A stretch of DNA of 64,000 nt, taken from the NCBI GenBank assembly GCA_951640165.1, contig OX621252.1, positions 30,649,934-30,713,933 on the forward strand, given 5' to 3'. This document shows, piece by piece, positions 12,006 to 26,000 of the stretch. The notes beneath the pieces are model-generated. The model ran no database searches, was not told where the DNA came from, and saw only the letters and a program-made list of their open reading frames with translations. The translations under genes and the position numbers were made by a program. This DNA is from Pseudoips prasinana (taxonomy: Eukaryota > Arthropoda > Insecta > Lepidoptera > Nolidae). Numbering within the stretch: the first letter of the stretch is position 1; every line of letters begins with the position of its first letter.

Positions 12006-12411
12006 GATAATAAATTTGTTGTCCACAACCATATTATAGTATTATATTAATAATTCTCTGATATGACGTTTCTTTAATTTCTACAAACATTAATATTACT
12101 TATATATGATATTATATTAATACTTCTCTGATTATTAACTGTCTTAGTTTTAAGCTTTATAACAACAATCCGTCTTGTTTATTTTCAACACGGATATAAT
12201 CCAGCCAACATCATTATCCTTATGTTCCAACTTCTAAGAACTATTTGTTGGAATCTAAATCCTTTAGTTAAGCACCTAGGCTTTAGAAACTGTGTGACAA
12301 GTTCAATCAATCAACTATGTTTGGTATTTAAAGCTTGCTAAGTTTCTTTCTTGATCATCTTGGTTTGGTTAATTCTCAATTCGTTAAACCTTAGGTGTAT
12401 AATATAATAAT

Positions 12412-12655
12412 AATAATATCTAGGGACAATGTCACACAGATCATCCTAGCCCCAAACTAAGCAAAGCTTGTTCTATGGGTACCAGGCGACGATATACATA
12501 CTTATATAGATAGATAAATACTTAAATACATAGAAGACATCCATTACTCAGAAACAAATATTCGTGCTCATCACACAAATATTTGCACTTACCGGGATTC
12601 GAACCCAGGACCACCAGCTTCGTAGGCAGGAGCACTACCAACTAGGCTACGGTGA
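12412..12655 (-). mobile_element. tRNA-derived SINE, family B, minus strand
   Basis: Complement of the family-B consensus, with tail TAGGGACAATGTCACACAG, B box complement GGGATTCGAACCC and head complement AACTAGGCTACGGTGA. It is close in sequence to copies at 5911, 27635 and 62844. Confidence 0.8.
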
Positions 12656-14324
12656 TACGGTGGTATAGCACTTTATATCTCATAAGACGGATACAGCTCT
12701 CTTTAACACGATTTCTTTACCTATTTTTAAATAAGACTACGTACGCACTAGGAAAATTAGTCCATGTATCTGGTACTTTACAAACATATAATTGACGGAC
12801 ACAAAGAACGTGCAGACTCATTACAACTATTTCGCGCGTGAAATCGGACAAAAAGGTGTCCCACAACTTTTATAGCAATAGCAAGATGCAAGAAGTTTAT
12901 GTTACAGAAAATGTTAATTGGAATTAGTGAGATACTATTTTAACCGTCAAAAAAATGGTTGAAATTTACTATATCACTAAATCAGGAAAAAATAAATCTT
13001 TTTTTAGATACATAAATGAAAGAAAGAAAGAAAAAGTTTATCAGAAAATTGCACAGACAACAAGAATATAAAATAACATAACGAAAAATAAAATAGAAAC
13101 AGGCACTAGTTGTCCGTGCAAGCCTGAAATGGCACCATCTCAGCATTAGCTAGAAAATGCACAGCTTCACGCCTGGTTCTTAGAGACTTATGTGACAGCT
13201 TTCCACCCAATAGGTATCTTGCACAACACCTTAGCTCCCTTTACTCTCTTTATATTTTTTATACATTCACACCAGCTTACGTATTTATGCAAGTACTTCT
13301 GACCTAATTATCAAAAGACTTATAAAGTAAACTATTTATTTGATGATCCTGTTTTATAACATGTTTCTCAAGTGGCGACCACGAACCGGAAGACACAGCG
13401 TGGGCAGGCGCCTACACGTTGGATCCAATGATCTTTTGAGGGTCGCGGGAAGCCGTAGACCGCAATAATGGGGATCTTTGGGCATTGTGCAGCTATGAGC
13501 GTCTTTTGGGTGTGATGATATGATGATTATATAAGATCAGATGTGTATATTCGAAACACTTTTAAAACGCAAAGGCTTCTCAAATTCCTATAAGGACTAA
13601 TTTCTAGTTAAAATATAGGGATGAGTTAATTTAATACTGATACAAAACCAAAATTAAATAGTTTGGAAGGTGTTATGGATGCCATATAAGCTCACATATC
13701 CAACTGTGAACATAATATCAGTCTGCTATGTTTCTAAAACAAAACCGAAGGATCTACATTTTGCGTTGGCAAGGTAATCCTAAATCTGATTTGTTAGTGT
13801 ATATCGTTCGTATCTTAACGGCAGGATAGATATCCCGGATTGGTAAACATTGGTAAAAATTGTTATTTAAAAAAATATTCCGTGTACTTTTATAACATGT
13901 ATTTTTAATCTTAATTTTGTTAGATTTCAACATTATATAACAAAATAAAATTACTTCCAGATTAAAAATAAATTTGTCTAAATTATTCCACAAACAACGT
14001 CGAAATCATCTTCATACATAAAACATAACTTGAATAACATAATTTGAATAATGTGTATATGAGATCATACATAAAACACTCTTGAACGACAAAAAAAAAG
14101 TGGGTGACATGCAAGAAAGTCCAAATCATAGTCAAATTGATGATGTCCTTCCTCCTTTTGGCAGATCGTTAAAATTTAACAAAAGTAAAAACAGACACAA
14201 AAAATATTTCAGATTGAAAAAGTTTAAAATTTAGTTACGACAATAATGGGACCAATTTGAAAGTATACTCTTCCCAATAAAAATATTTTTTCACGTTGGA
14301 GTTATGAAGTAACAAACATGAAAT

Positions 14325-14608
14325 AAAAAAAAGCCGACCAAGTGCGAGTCGGACTCGCGCACAAACGGTTCTGTACCTACAAAAACGCAAAAAATCACGT
14401 TTGTTGTATAGCCGCCCGCTTAAATACTGTTTTTTGTTTTTTAGTATTTTTTATTACAACAGAAATAGGTACATCATCTGTAATATTTTCAACTGTCTAA
14501 CTATCACGGTTCATGAGGTACAGCCCGGTGACAGACGGACGGACAGACAGACAGCGAAGTCTTAGTAATAGGGTCCCGTTTTATCCTTTGGGTAAGGAAT
14601 CCTAAAAA
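14325..14608. mobile_element. Dispersed lepidopteran repeat (GACCAAGTGCGAGTCGGACTC family)
   Basis: Contains CAAGTGCGAGTCGGACTCGC, ATCACGGTTCATGAGGTACA, then GACAGACGGACGGACAGACA and TAATAGGGTCCCGTTTTATC. I recognise this from memory as a repeat spread through lepidopteran genomes. It is the strongest single hint of host order in the window. Confidence 0.7.
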
Positions 14609-15194
14609 GGCGAATTAAGAACCACCTCCTCCTTTCTTTGGAGTCGGTTCAAAATGGAAATAATACGAACATTTCGAAAATGGTTATCGGCCCCATTTTG
14701 CACCTAAACTTGAATTCTGAAGGTCTATTTTGTTGTTGAATTTAAATTGGAATTGCGCTTGATAGGTAACGTGATATTTTAAAGCTCGAATTTTGGAGTA
14801 ACAATGGTAACTGGTACGTGTTCAGAATCTGGATCTGGTAAAGCTTTGTTGTGAATCTCATTATCAACAATAATAGAGAGCAAAACCTTGTATAACAAAG
14901 CGTAAAAATGGGAAACTTAAACGATAACCTTTATCAGAGAATAATTTCTGTATTTTTACTTAATTGAACATCTTTTATGTTTTATTTATTTATTTATTCG
15001 GCATCGCAACACCGGGCATTATTTCACTATTTATTAGCTTCAACATGTTATTGTGCATTTGTTTGTGAAAAACAATTTCAGAATGCAATTTTAGGATGAT
15101 TCAAGATTTTGTTCAACAAACAATTTTTATGGGTGGTGTTTTAAAAGCTTTTTAAAGATTAATATTGATAAAACAATCTGAATAAATCAACTGA

Positions 15195-15375
15195 CAGGTT
15201 GGCGTGGTTGGTAAATACTTACCTTTCACGCCGCAGGTCGTGGGTTCGATTCCCATACAGGGCCGATATTTGTGTGCATGAATATGTCTGTTTATCCCGA
15301 GTCTATGTGTAATATAATTATCTATATAAGTATGCATTTACAAAAGAAAAGTAGAATATGTAATATATCAGTTCG
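15195..15375 (+). mobile_element. tRNA-derived SINE, family A, 3' truncated
   Basis: Starts GGTTGGCGTGGTTGGTAAAT and has B box GGGTTCGATTCCC (about 15242). It stops at the GTAATATATCAGTT segment, so the family tail is missing. Confidence 0.7.
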
Positions 15376-15394
15376 TTTTTTTTTTTAATAGATA

Positions 15395-15545
15395 TAGCCC
15401 GCTCTAGGGAATCTAATCCATGTGTGGCGGGGTACTTTACTAACATATGATAGACGGATACAAACCAGACTCAGAACAACTATTTATAGGTCACACAAAT
15501 AGTTGTCCGACGCGGGAATCGAACCCGGGAAACAAGGCGCAAGGC
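15395..15545 (-). mobile_element. tRNA-derived SINE, family G, minus strand
   Basis: On the minus strand the B-box-like GGTTCGATTCCCGCG stands near 15520, and the tail includes CCTAGAGCGGGCTATATC. Related tails (AGTGCGGGCGAT) occur near 9690 and 16405. Confidence 0.5.
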
Positions 15546-15959
15546 GTGCGTGAATGATATCCCAGAATAATATTATTATTACAAACAACTACAGATATAG
15601 ACTAAGACTTGACAGCGCGTCGACTTTCTTGTAACATTCACTCTGTGTGTAATGCAGAACACTGATGCTCTATGGGTGCTTGTCGTTAGGAGCGTTCGTC
15701 CGGTACTTTGCCGGATGTGAGATGCGTCACTGTCTTTGTTGACAGGTGGTTGACGTGTGACATAACGCGGGTGGTAGTTGACATTTTCCGTTTGCATCGC
15801 ATCCGAGCACCACGTTTTCTGTAGAACGCCTTCAGTTTGGAGTTGCTAAATGTTTTAATGAAAAATTTGTTATCTTTTTTTTGACATTCGTAATTAAGAC
15901 CACGTAGTGTGTGTGTTTGAGACGTAATCGAGTTTTTTACAACAAGCAACATGATGCGT

Positions 15960-16330
15960 CCCGTGTTTCTTCAGACTGATCCTTATCAGGTATAGACATG
16001 CACAACATTTGCAAATAATAATGTCCTCGTGGTCGAATTTTGTCCACGGCCATCTGCGCGAGACATATAGTCTACATTTGTGTACACAAATACAGAGGCA
16101 CTTTTTATTCATCATCCGGTAGGACAACTAGCGTCACAACTGTAAAGAGGTCAGTTACAGGAACGACGGTTTTACTTTCCGAAGCATCCCCGTGCCATGG
16201 AGGGTCATCAAAGAGCCATCTCCCAGATTTCGGGTAGATGCTGGCAAATTTTCTTAACAGAAAAAATTCAAAATAGCTTTTTGCCCCGACCCAGGACTTG
16301 AAGCCAGGGCCACGTTATTTACAAATATAC
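15960..16330 (-). mobile_element. Diverged tRNA-SINE-like repeat (family F)
   Basis: Resembles 63590-63975: ATGTCCTCGTGGTCGAATTT against ATGTCCTCCTAGCCGAATTT, and CATCTGCGCGAGACATAT against CATCTGCGCGGGACATAT. It ends with a tRNA-like complement (CCAGGACTTGAAGCC). Boundaries are approximate. Confidence 0.45.
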
Positions 16331-16534
16331 ATACATAGTATGTAATTTGTGTCCGTCTATTATGTTTGTAAAGTACCCAAGACACAGGGATAAGATTCCC
16401 TAGTGCGGGCGATGTCTTTAAAAAAAAACAAGGATATCATAATAATAAGGGGCGGTCTTTAAAATTTTGTGATAAGACAAATTGCATACATTTAAGGTTT
16501 TTTATGCAAAATGGTTTTGCGCTTGACCACGATC

Positions 16535-16759
16535 TCACCTGATGGTAAGTGAACACCTGAAAGGTGGACCGCGCGTACCCATAAGATGCCTGTTCACTCT
16601 AGCCTTGAATAAACCCATGTTGTATGAGTCTGGAAACACGTCGTTTGGGAGGTTGTTCCACAGCTTAGCCGTGCGTATGATGAAAGAGGAAGCAAAGCGC
16701 TTCGTACGGCATAATGGGATGTCAACAACATAGCGGTGGAGAGCCTCTTTGTAGTCCAA
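16535..16759 (-). pseudogene. LINE ORF2 C-terminal fragment
   Basis: A 74-codon frame on the minus strand carries SSFIIRTAKLWNNLPNDVFP and then NMGLFKARVNRHL. This is the pattern that closes CR1/Jockey-group ORF2 proteins (compare AVRLWNSLP in the LINE at 298-3276). No RT core is present, so it is a 5'-truncated dead copy in the intron. Confidence 0.75.
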
Positions 16760-16910
16760 AGAAAAAAGGGATGGATAAGTTCATGGAGGTTATATATTAA
16801 TTTGGTAACTCATTGGTAAACAATAAAGAATTTATCTATCTATCAATCATAGAGACTTAGATAGAGATCAATCATAGAGCTTTAGTAGTAAATGATTTGC
16901 TTTCTCACAG

Positions 16911-17047
16911 ATCCACCAGTGACGCAAATTTCACTCGTTGAGCCGAAAGAACCTCGTCTGCTCCGTGAAGATGAAAATGCTGAACTTCTGTGTTCAGGCG
17001 ATGCGTCTCCACCAGCTGTGAACTTCACGTTTTATAGAGGACCAGAG
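16911..17047 (+). CDS. Receptor exon: first half of Ig domain
   Basis: Acceptor TTTCTCACAG and donor GTATGT. It enters with two bases of a split codon and leaves in phase 0. It encodes [12 protein letters not shown] and the first Ig cysteine in [12 protein letters not shown], ending FYRGPE. Confidence 0.85.
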
Positions 17048-20000
17048 GTATGTTTCACATCACTAGGGTTCTGAAATTTAACCTATTTTTATTTAACAAT
17101 TTTGATCTAAAATTAATTCATACTTTTAAATGTTACATTTAGGTGGAATTGTAAATTCTTTTTTAACCTGCCAATCAGTGAGATACTCAATCACAAGCAC
17201 TTTTGTCACTTAAATAATTAGAAGTTTTATAATATGCTCTAGCCCAGTGTTAATTAAGTTACATGTTGTATATAACACACTAAACTTTTAAAAATCTAAA
17301 TATTCTTCCCCTTCCATGTTTATATATATTAGAGCTAAGTTTATTTGTCTATCAACATAAATATTTATTTGAAACTAAAGAGCAAATATTAACACGGTCT
17401 GGTCGTTATAAGCATAAATTAAATATACCAACACAGAAACTGACTGTTATCCAAAAGAACGCATACTGCTTATGCGTCAGAATATATAACCATGTACCTG
17501 AGGGATTTAAAATATTGACTTTAAATAAATTTAAAAATACTTTCTTTAAAATTCTTTTACAAAAAATGTACTACTCAGTAAAGGATTTTCTTATGGACAA
17601 AAGCATAAAGGAGACCTTATAACAATTGACATTAAACTTAATTGGGTATGATAATTTAATTTATGTAATGAATAGTAAATGTGATAATGTAATGTAATCT
17701 TATCTATAATGTAATGTAATCTTTGTAATGTTTAATATTTTCGAGTAATAATAATGTGAACTTGTACACTGACAAAATCGGTAGAACATGATGATCCTAT
17801 GTAAACATAAACATCTTCTATGTACTCGTATTCTGACAAATAAATCTTTCATTCATTCATTCATTCACCTTTGTTGAAGGTCAGAGACTTTTGAACTGAA
17901 CATTATGAATACCTAATTATCTATCCACCGCAAAAAGCAAGTTAGCATGTTGAAGTACCTTCCGGTAGTACTAAAGGATTCGGTAGTGAGATCGTGTAAT
18001 CATTACTTCATTGTTTCTTCGTTAAAGTAATGTATTATGGCGGAAAATCACCATTATTAAGTACTGCAGGTGTAAGAATTTGGACATTCCTTCCTTATTG
18101 TATGGGCAGTGGTTACCCTAGTGTCAGAGTTGCTCAAGCCGCCCAGTAGGCCTCTAACATGGCTTAACGACTGTTGTCTAATGACTATAACCGGGACCGA
18201 GAGCTTAACGTGCCCTCCAAAGCACGGACACGCTCAGAAATTAAACTACTTTGGTGGTCACCCATCTATGGACTGACCGCGAGCCTAGTTGCTTAACCTC
18301 GCTGATCGCTTACGGACCGGTGAGAGCAACTAGCTATGAGCACCTCTATATAGTATTTCGACATAATTGTTTACTGACTAGAATTTTATAGGTAACAGTT
18401 TGGAATTAGCTTCATTTGCAATATATTTTTCATTTTAACAAGAGTAAATTTTTAAAAAACCTCCTAAAATCTAGAAATGGATATAAACTCCTTGTATAAC
18501 TGCATTTAAGACGAATCCGTACAGTCAGACTATCTCGCTCTTGGCGCATACGTCTGATAACAAAATACCTACATTAAAATCGATTCAAAAATTTTACACT
18601 AGTCTAAAATCTAAGACGAAAATGAAGTGTAAGTTTGCATGGAAAATCGGCCGATGGTAATATTTCTAACAGGAAGTTATTCATTTATGTATGGTAATTA
18701 TTATCCACCTTCATTGAAGGTCAGAGACTTATAACCTGAATATAATGAATAACTTTCTGTCCGCCGCAAATAGTAAGTTAGCATGTTAAAGTACCTTCTT
18801 GTGGTACTTAAGTCTTCGGTGGCGTGATCCTGTAATCATTATTTAATTGTTGCTTCATAAAAATTCACTTTATCATCGCGAAAAAATAACATCGTAATTA
18901 TGTACTGCAGGTATTAGAGTGTAAGAATTAGCACGTTATTGTTTAATGACTAGAATTTTGAAGGCCCTGATGCGGAATGTACTTCAGGTGGAATTTTTGT
19001 TTATTAAAACATGAGTCGAAGACTTAATTAAAACTAGGATTAGATGTTCGCTCCGTCCATAATTGATTTTCAACTATCCTCACTGTGAAATGATTAGCTA
19101 TTTTTGAGGCCCGGTCATAGAATTACAATATGTAACAAACTGATGATCATGTGCGGGTCGCTGGAAACAGATGTGGATTGTGGAGATCTTTGGGCAAGGC
19201 TTTTGGCCAGCAGTGGACGTCTTTCGGCTGATATGATGATGATCTAACAAATATTCCGTAGTGTACCGGTATGTAATGGTACTGCCTCATATGTTACAAT
19301 ATATAATAACAGTTATTAAATAACACACTTTTCTTAATATTAACCTATTTAGAAAATATTTTGAAAGTATTTTTGTAAAAGTTTCTTTGCGCATTGCTAA
19401 AACATGAACATCACAAAATAATGAAATCCGTATACAACTCCATCTTTGATAGCCGGACCGTCCGTGATAATTTTTGAGGGTGTTTGAGTGAGTCTCTGAA
19501 CAGGTTGGATTAACAATAAACATGTTAGGTGGCGGGTGTTTGAGTGAGTCTCTGAACAATTTTGATTAGCAATAGACCTGTTACATGGCGCTGCGATTAG
19601 ATTCCAATTCCTTTCTCTATTTGGAGGGCAGGACAGCGTCTACCGAGACAGTTAGGCTCTAGACAGACGGACTGCATTTCAAGTGCAGTTTGAATGCTGT
19701 TGACACGACTGCTATAGAACTGCAAAACCATACGCGCAGTCCGATTGCAGTTCAATTGCAGTCAGCGTGCAGTTGCAGTTGAAATGCGGTCCGTCTGTCT
19801 AGAGCCTTAGTAAATTATATAATTACATTTCTGTTGTACGCACGCTGGACTTGAGGAGTAAGCTGGTGAATGCGTGACGAGAGCGTTATGAAAAGTGTGA
19901 TCGGGTGGACTGAACGGAAGTTAAGAGGGTGATATTATCTAGTAAAGATAGAAAGAGAGAGGGTTACATTTCGTTTTATGTTGGTTTAGCGGTAGCTTGT

Positions 20001-23000
20001 TCATCCGCAGAGAATAAGGTCCTCAGTTCAAATCCCGAGTCGTGACAAAAGTGATTTTGGGACTTTGCTGTAAAATGAAAAATAGCGAAGAGGCAAGAGC
20101 TCTCTTTTGCCCCTTCTGTAATTACGAGCAAGCACACATTTTCTATCTCTCTTTCTCTCATAGCCAAAAAATTTGAAGTTTTACTTCAATTGTATTGTGT
20201 AAAGCACACTTTTTGTTTAAACACACGCAAACACATGGGGGTCACTAATGTTACCTAGAAAATCACGAATCCGCAAGATGGCCTGATATATTCTTTACAA
20301 ATGTTTTAGTTAAATTTGCGTATTATTTTTATTTTTAACAGGTGCATTTAATCAGAGATGATCCGATTGGAGGCATGTCGTTGGAGGGCAATAGACTTGT
20401 GATACGAGGACTAAGAAGACATCATTCCACAGTTTACAGATGTAGAGCAAGAAATTCCGAGGGCAGCGCTCTAAGCGACCCTCTCACATTAAATGTTTTG
20501 TGTAAGTCTACTTTGTTCTTATACCCATTTAAATTTTCATACTAGATTTATACAGGACGACCAATTTGTTTATTCTGCCTTTGATTTTTCCCATTGCTAT
20601 CAGTCTAATCTGTTGTGGCGACCCAACAGAATTATTTAACTGATTGCCTTCATCTCCAACAAACTGCTATGCAGTTTGGCAGAAGTACAGACGCCAGCAC
20701 ATCCAGCTACCACAATCTGTCAAATTTCTTTTATAGATTTTCAACATTAACACATAAACATAAGGTTCACTTTCAATTGGGCAAATTTGACAGATTGGGG
20801 TAGCTGGATGTGCTGGCGTCTGTACAATATCTATGTAAAGAGGTATATTAATTATGAATTAAGTTTTTTATTAAATTTCATCTAAAATCATAACCGTAAG
20901 GAACCAGCAACAGACGAGTAGTTCTATAATATGTATAATGTCATAACAACTGGGGCCTCTACCAACCAGGCCCCGAAAACTACATATCTTTTACACAAAG
21001 ATTCTTTGGTGTGGGAATCGTACCTAAACTTACCTACGACCTATGACCTTCCCGGCGTTAAAGCTCCACCGGACAGGTTAAAACCCTCAAACATTGAGGG
21101 AAGATCAATTTGTGGAATGAACTGATTACCTGCTTCTATTTTTCTATTTTAAGCGACTAAGAGTAGGACAGTCAGTCACGAAGGTTGCTTGAAACCCAAA
21201 TGTAGTTTAATATGGAATTAAAAATTTTAGTGATTTGAAAAATAGTATGGAGGTGGTATTACGTTTTTTCCTTACGTAACGAGTACTCAACTCCTACCGC
21301 AAGCCGTCAAAGAACTTCGTTCCAAAAGCAATGTCAAAGTTTCAAAATTCTATATTATTTCGTTTAATAATATAGAATATCTATATTGTTGGCATGTTGT
21401 AGTAGAATGATTATTATTCTTGTTTTAGTATATTCTTTCAGAAAAGAAGTTATCGATGAATTATAATCCCCTTTGATACGTTCACGCCAAAATTATAGCA
21501 CACGCTTTCGTGTAACTGTCAATTTTGTTTATTTTTTTTTATGGTCACTTTGTAGCTCGACCAGAATGTGCATCTGGCAATGTAATCCAACAACTCGCCG
21601 GTGCACCGGGCGGTGAAGTCAGAGCTCGATGTTCGGTATCAGCTCCAGCTAGTCGTGATGCTGGGCCTTTGAGGTTTTACTGGACTTACAACGGGACTAA
21701 AGATGTTTTACCTGTAAGTATATATTTGAAACAATTCTAAGCTAAAGAGCCAGGTGGGACGTTACCAAGCTCGTATAACTGAGAGCCGCTGGGGCGGAAA
21801 GGATCTCAAGTAGAAACCATGAACCGGAAGACACAGCGTGCGCAGGTCCCTTCCCGTTTCGTCTATATCATAATAATCACCTGGTACCATCATAATTATT
21901 TATCGCCCCTACAACGATAAAATGTGGTCGCTAATGCTGAAATGGAGCCGTTTCGAACGGAGAGCAATGTGTTTTTATTTTATTTTTTTCATTCCGTGTT
22001 AAGTTTGTTTAATATTGTTATTGCCTGTGCATTTTTTTTTATTATTTCGTTACTATATCGGTTATCAGGTTTCCATAGTACAAGCTCTGCGTTGGGATCC
22101 CATGGCCGTGTGTAAATAATGTCCCAGGTCATTGGTTCGACATTGGATTGCCGAGTCAATTGAGCGTAATGATTTTCTGCAAGACCTCCTGTTAAATAAT
22201 TTGTATCATTTTATTTTCACTTAGATCCCAGCAGCCAATGTCACAGTCATGGGATCCACCAGCACAGTAATCCATGGCTTGCCAATAGATGCCGATGAAG
22301 ACCTAGGCTGGCTCGCATGCTGGGCCAGCAATGATGTGGGAAACCAACGGGAGCCTTGCCTTTTCAGGATATTGCCTGCTGGTAAGTTTGATAATAATAA
22401 TTATTATTTATTTATTATCAGATAACATGATCAATTATGATTAGAAACAACAGGAGCTTATAAACTATAATAAGAGAATTCATATTATCTTATCTCGCCA
22501 ATAAATCAAGGAATTTTAGAGCACTGAAATGAATGGAAGAAATACTGAATACATGTTTGTTAGAATAGATCCACGAGAATTTAGATTGAGTTGGTCTCTA
22601 GACCGATAGATATAGATAGATACATCTGTGATTTCGTGCTACAGATCAACAATCTTAGTCCTCTGCCCTCAATATGGAAATACTGAATGGAACAGTATGG
22701 AAAGTCACAATTTTTTTTACTCCTATAGGTATATTGAAGCGTGTGCCATCAGGATACACTCTGCTGGGGCTCTACCGGCTAAGTCACCGAACATAAAGAC
22801 ATACAAACTACTTCAATAAAGTTTATTAATTATATTATTGAGAGACCAGGGGCTCTACCGGCTAAGTCGCCGAACATCGTTTTCTTAAATGGCGTTCAAA
22901 TAAAAAAAGGTTAAAAATTACTTAATCAATCGTTAAATCGGCTTCCATGATCATATCTGACGTCATAAATGGTCCGAAATCGATTGTCAACGTTGAAGCC

Positions 23001-26000
23001 GATTTAACGAGTGATTAAGTAATTTTGAACCTTTATTTATTAGAACGCCATTTAAGAAAACGATGTTCGGCGACTTAGCCGGTAGAGCCCCTGGTCTCTC
23101 AATAATATAATTAATAAACTTTATTGAAGTAGTTTGTATTAGTCAATAACATAAATTACATCAATTTTTGATGTAGCGGCAAGTCTGCTCTCTTCGTTAG
23201 TCATGTTCGGAACTTGCTAAGATCGTTTTGATAATATGATACGGTTTCTTGTCTCTAATGATACCTTGGAAGGTAACCAGATAGCTGTTAAACATACTTA
23301 CATCTATATAAATAAAAATGTTTTTATGCTCCTAACTTCTAAACGACTGCACCAAATTGGATAATTCTTTCTTTTATGAGTGTTCATTTAAGTCAGGTAA
23401 AGGTTTGGAGGGAACAAAAATAATAGCAAATATTTAAAAAAATATAAGTGAGTGTGCGAATGAGACAGAAGACAACTTATTACTAATATGTCATTCATTG
23501 TACTAAATGTTCTCAATTATTATTATTCTCGGTGCCATCAATTAATACTCCTCTCAAAATTTAAGTTAGAATTGAACACAGAATCTACTCACAGTGACGT
23601 CAAACTGTTCCCGTTCGAATAAAACGACTTGAGTGCAAATATTACCTTACTCGTTAACCCAGTGACCTAGAAGTTAAACAATTGGATCAATGCTCTTAAG
23701 AGTGTACCACTTAAAAGCCCCTTATTCTATATTTGTACACTCTAGCACTAGTTTTAACCACATTGAAACAAATGCATACAGTGCTGTGTGTTGAATACGA
23801 AAATCACTACGAAAATTTATCACTCAGGAACATCTACTAAAGAATGGATAGCAGCGTCTACGCACGGCTACATATCAAGCTAAAATATATCACCAATATC
23901 AGGTGACCTGTCATTGCATGGAAATCCTATACAACGCGAGATCAGCTTATACTGGAAATAATAGCTTGACGTGTAGCCATGTGTACTAATGACCATCATT
24001 TTATCCATCCATAACACACACTCTACACACGATGAGGTTTTTTCTAGATATTTTTAATTTATAATTTATTTTCTTTTAGTTTAATATAGTAGTTTTTAAT
24101 TTTAATAGGCGACTTATCTGCCACGTTTTTTCTAAAGGATAGTAAATGTGCAAACTTGTGGGGGCACTGGTACCCATAACACAAGTTAAATCTTACCTTG
24201 GGTACCAGAGTTCAACTAGTCTACTTACTTTTTGCTTATGTACATCATAAAAAAGGATTTATTGTAAGTGGTTATTGTACAATTATCTGGGAAATAAACT
24301 TATTATTATTATTATCCATCGTTAACCTCAAAATATAATTTAATTTCACTAGGTATAAACTAGGGAGTGGGCACTGGTGACCTGTAACATAGGTTTTTTC
24401 TAAGCCTACGATAGGCACCAGCTCCCACAAAGCTAAGTTAATCAAACTAAGTGACATAATGTGTTTATATTTATTTTATTATTATTTTTCTATTGTATCT
24501 TTTTATTATTATTTCTATTTTATAAATTTTATTTTTAATTTATTAATGTGTTGTGATGGGTGTTACCTAAAAAAAAAAATATTATAAACCGTATTGCTAC
24601 TTTTGTATTTGTACTTTGTCAAAGAAATAAATTTATTTATTATTATTATTTTATGACAAATGTCTGTTCTCCTCGGTGAGGGTAAATGACAGAAACTTAT
24701 ATGCGGGCCAGGGCCAAGCATATAAGCTTGAAAATTGTACAGAAAATGCTGAGGAAATAGTTGAAGATGTGAGAAATTTACGTGTAATGCGACACGTGTT
24801 CAATATAGCCGCTTTTTGATGTAGGTGTAATGTGTATGTAAGCATTTGTAATATATTTATGCTCTGTATAAGAGATATTAGTATGATTATTATTATTATC
24901 ATTATACCATTATTATACTATCTCTAACCTTCTGCAAAGCGTGGCAATTGTGTTATACGCGCGAAATGATACCTCTGGGAGAAGGATTACTATTGTATGG
25001 GGAAAAATCATTTCAATATCAAATCACGTATTAATTAAAGTAAATTGTACGCAGGAATATATCCCTTCATGTTTGAAGAATTTCATTTTATATTGTTTTC
25101 ACACCAGCTCTCCCCGAACCGCCAAGCAACTGTGAGATTGAGAACGACCTTCTTCATTGCGAGCCAGGCCACGACGGCGGACTACCACAACGGTTCCTGC
25201 TCGAAGCTCTGGAGGTACGGCACCGCACTGAAGCGAGCGAAGACAATGAAATCTCCACGATGAACGACCAGGTGAATGATGCCAGGAATTAAGTCACATC
25301 AATATCCTTAGAATGAAAGCCGCAAATAAGTTAGTGTGTATGTCGTATGGGGAATCGTTGTCGACTGACGGATTTGCTAGAAAAATTGATACGGGCTCTA
25401 TAATACTCTGTTCTACTCGCAAGAGCCCGAGTCAGTAACGTATTAACTTTTCATACGGTGTGTGAATTTACAGACTATTTGACGGCTTTTTTTCTGGTGG
25501 ACTTCTTTTGTGATTGTGTTGACTGCATCTTTGTCGTGACTACAAATTCTTGGGAATGCTGTGTATCGTATCTGTAACTCATATATCATGAATTTATATG
25601 TGTTCATAACTAAGTCATTAAATTCTTCATAATATAGGTATTCAATATATTTTTAGTAAAATTGTCTTGATGTCCGTGAATTAAGCAGATAATTTTACAA
25701 CATTGATATCATTCGAATGTTGATCCTGGTTTACAGGAGTTGCAGTGGAGGGTAACACGGAGGGACTAGTCGCAAAAAATAGCATTCAATGAGATTTTTG
25801 TTTATTTTTTAACTGATAGTGACTGATAAGGAATATATACCAGAAATCAGGCAACAGCGTTTCTCTGAGTATTATGACCATCTTACTGCGATCACCAATT
25901 TGACTGCCAAATATGGCAATTATGGTACCTAAATTCCCCCCATTATATACACCTCTAAGCAGTTTCCCGCAGCCCTGCTATTCCCAGGATTAATAACAAC

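Larger units (their letters stand above)
3606..16910 (+). other. Presumed intronic sequence upstream of the first receptor exon, mosaic of repeats
   Basis: No host exon was recognised here. The stretch holds MITEs (3931, 7380, 7676), SINE copies (5866, 11385, 12412, 15195, 15395), Helitron-like pieces (7920, 10684, 11093, 11693), a dispersed lepidopteran repeat (14325), LINE tail fragments and AT-rich spacer. Open frames at 4817-5299 (160 codons) and 6964-7224 (86 codons, hydrophobic) show no recognisable domain. 8500-9700 and 13540-14320 hold nothing I can name beyond a SINE tail near 9560-9700. Confidence 0.5.
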
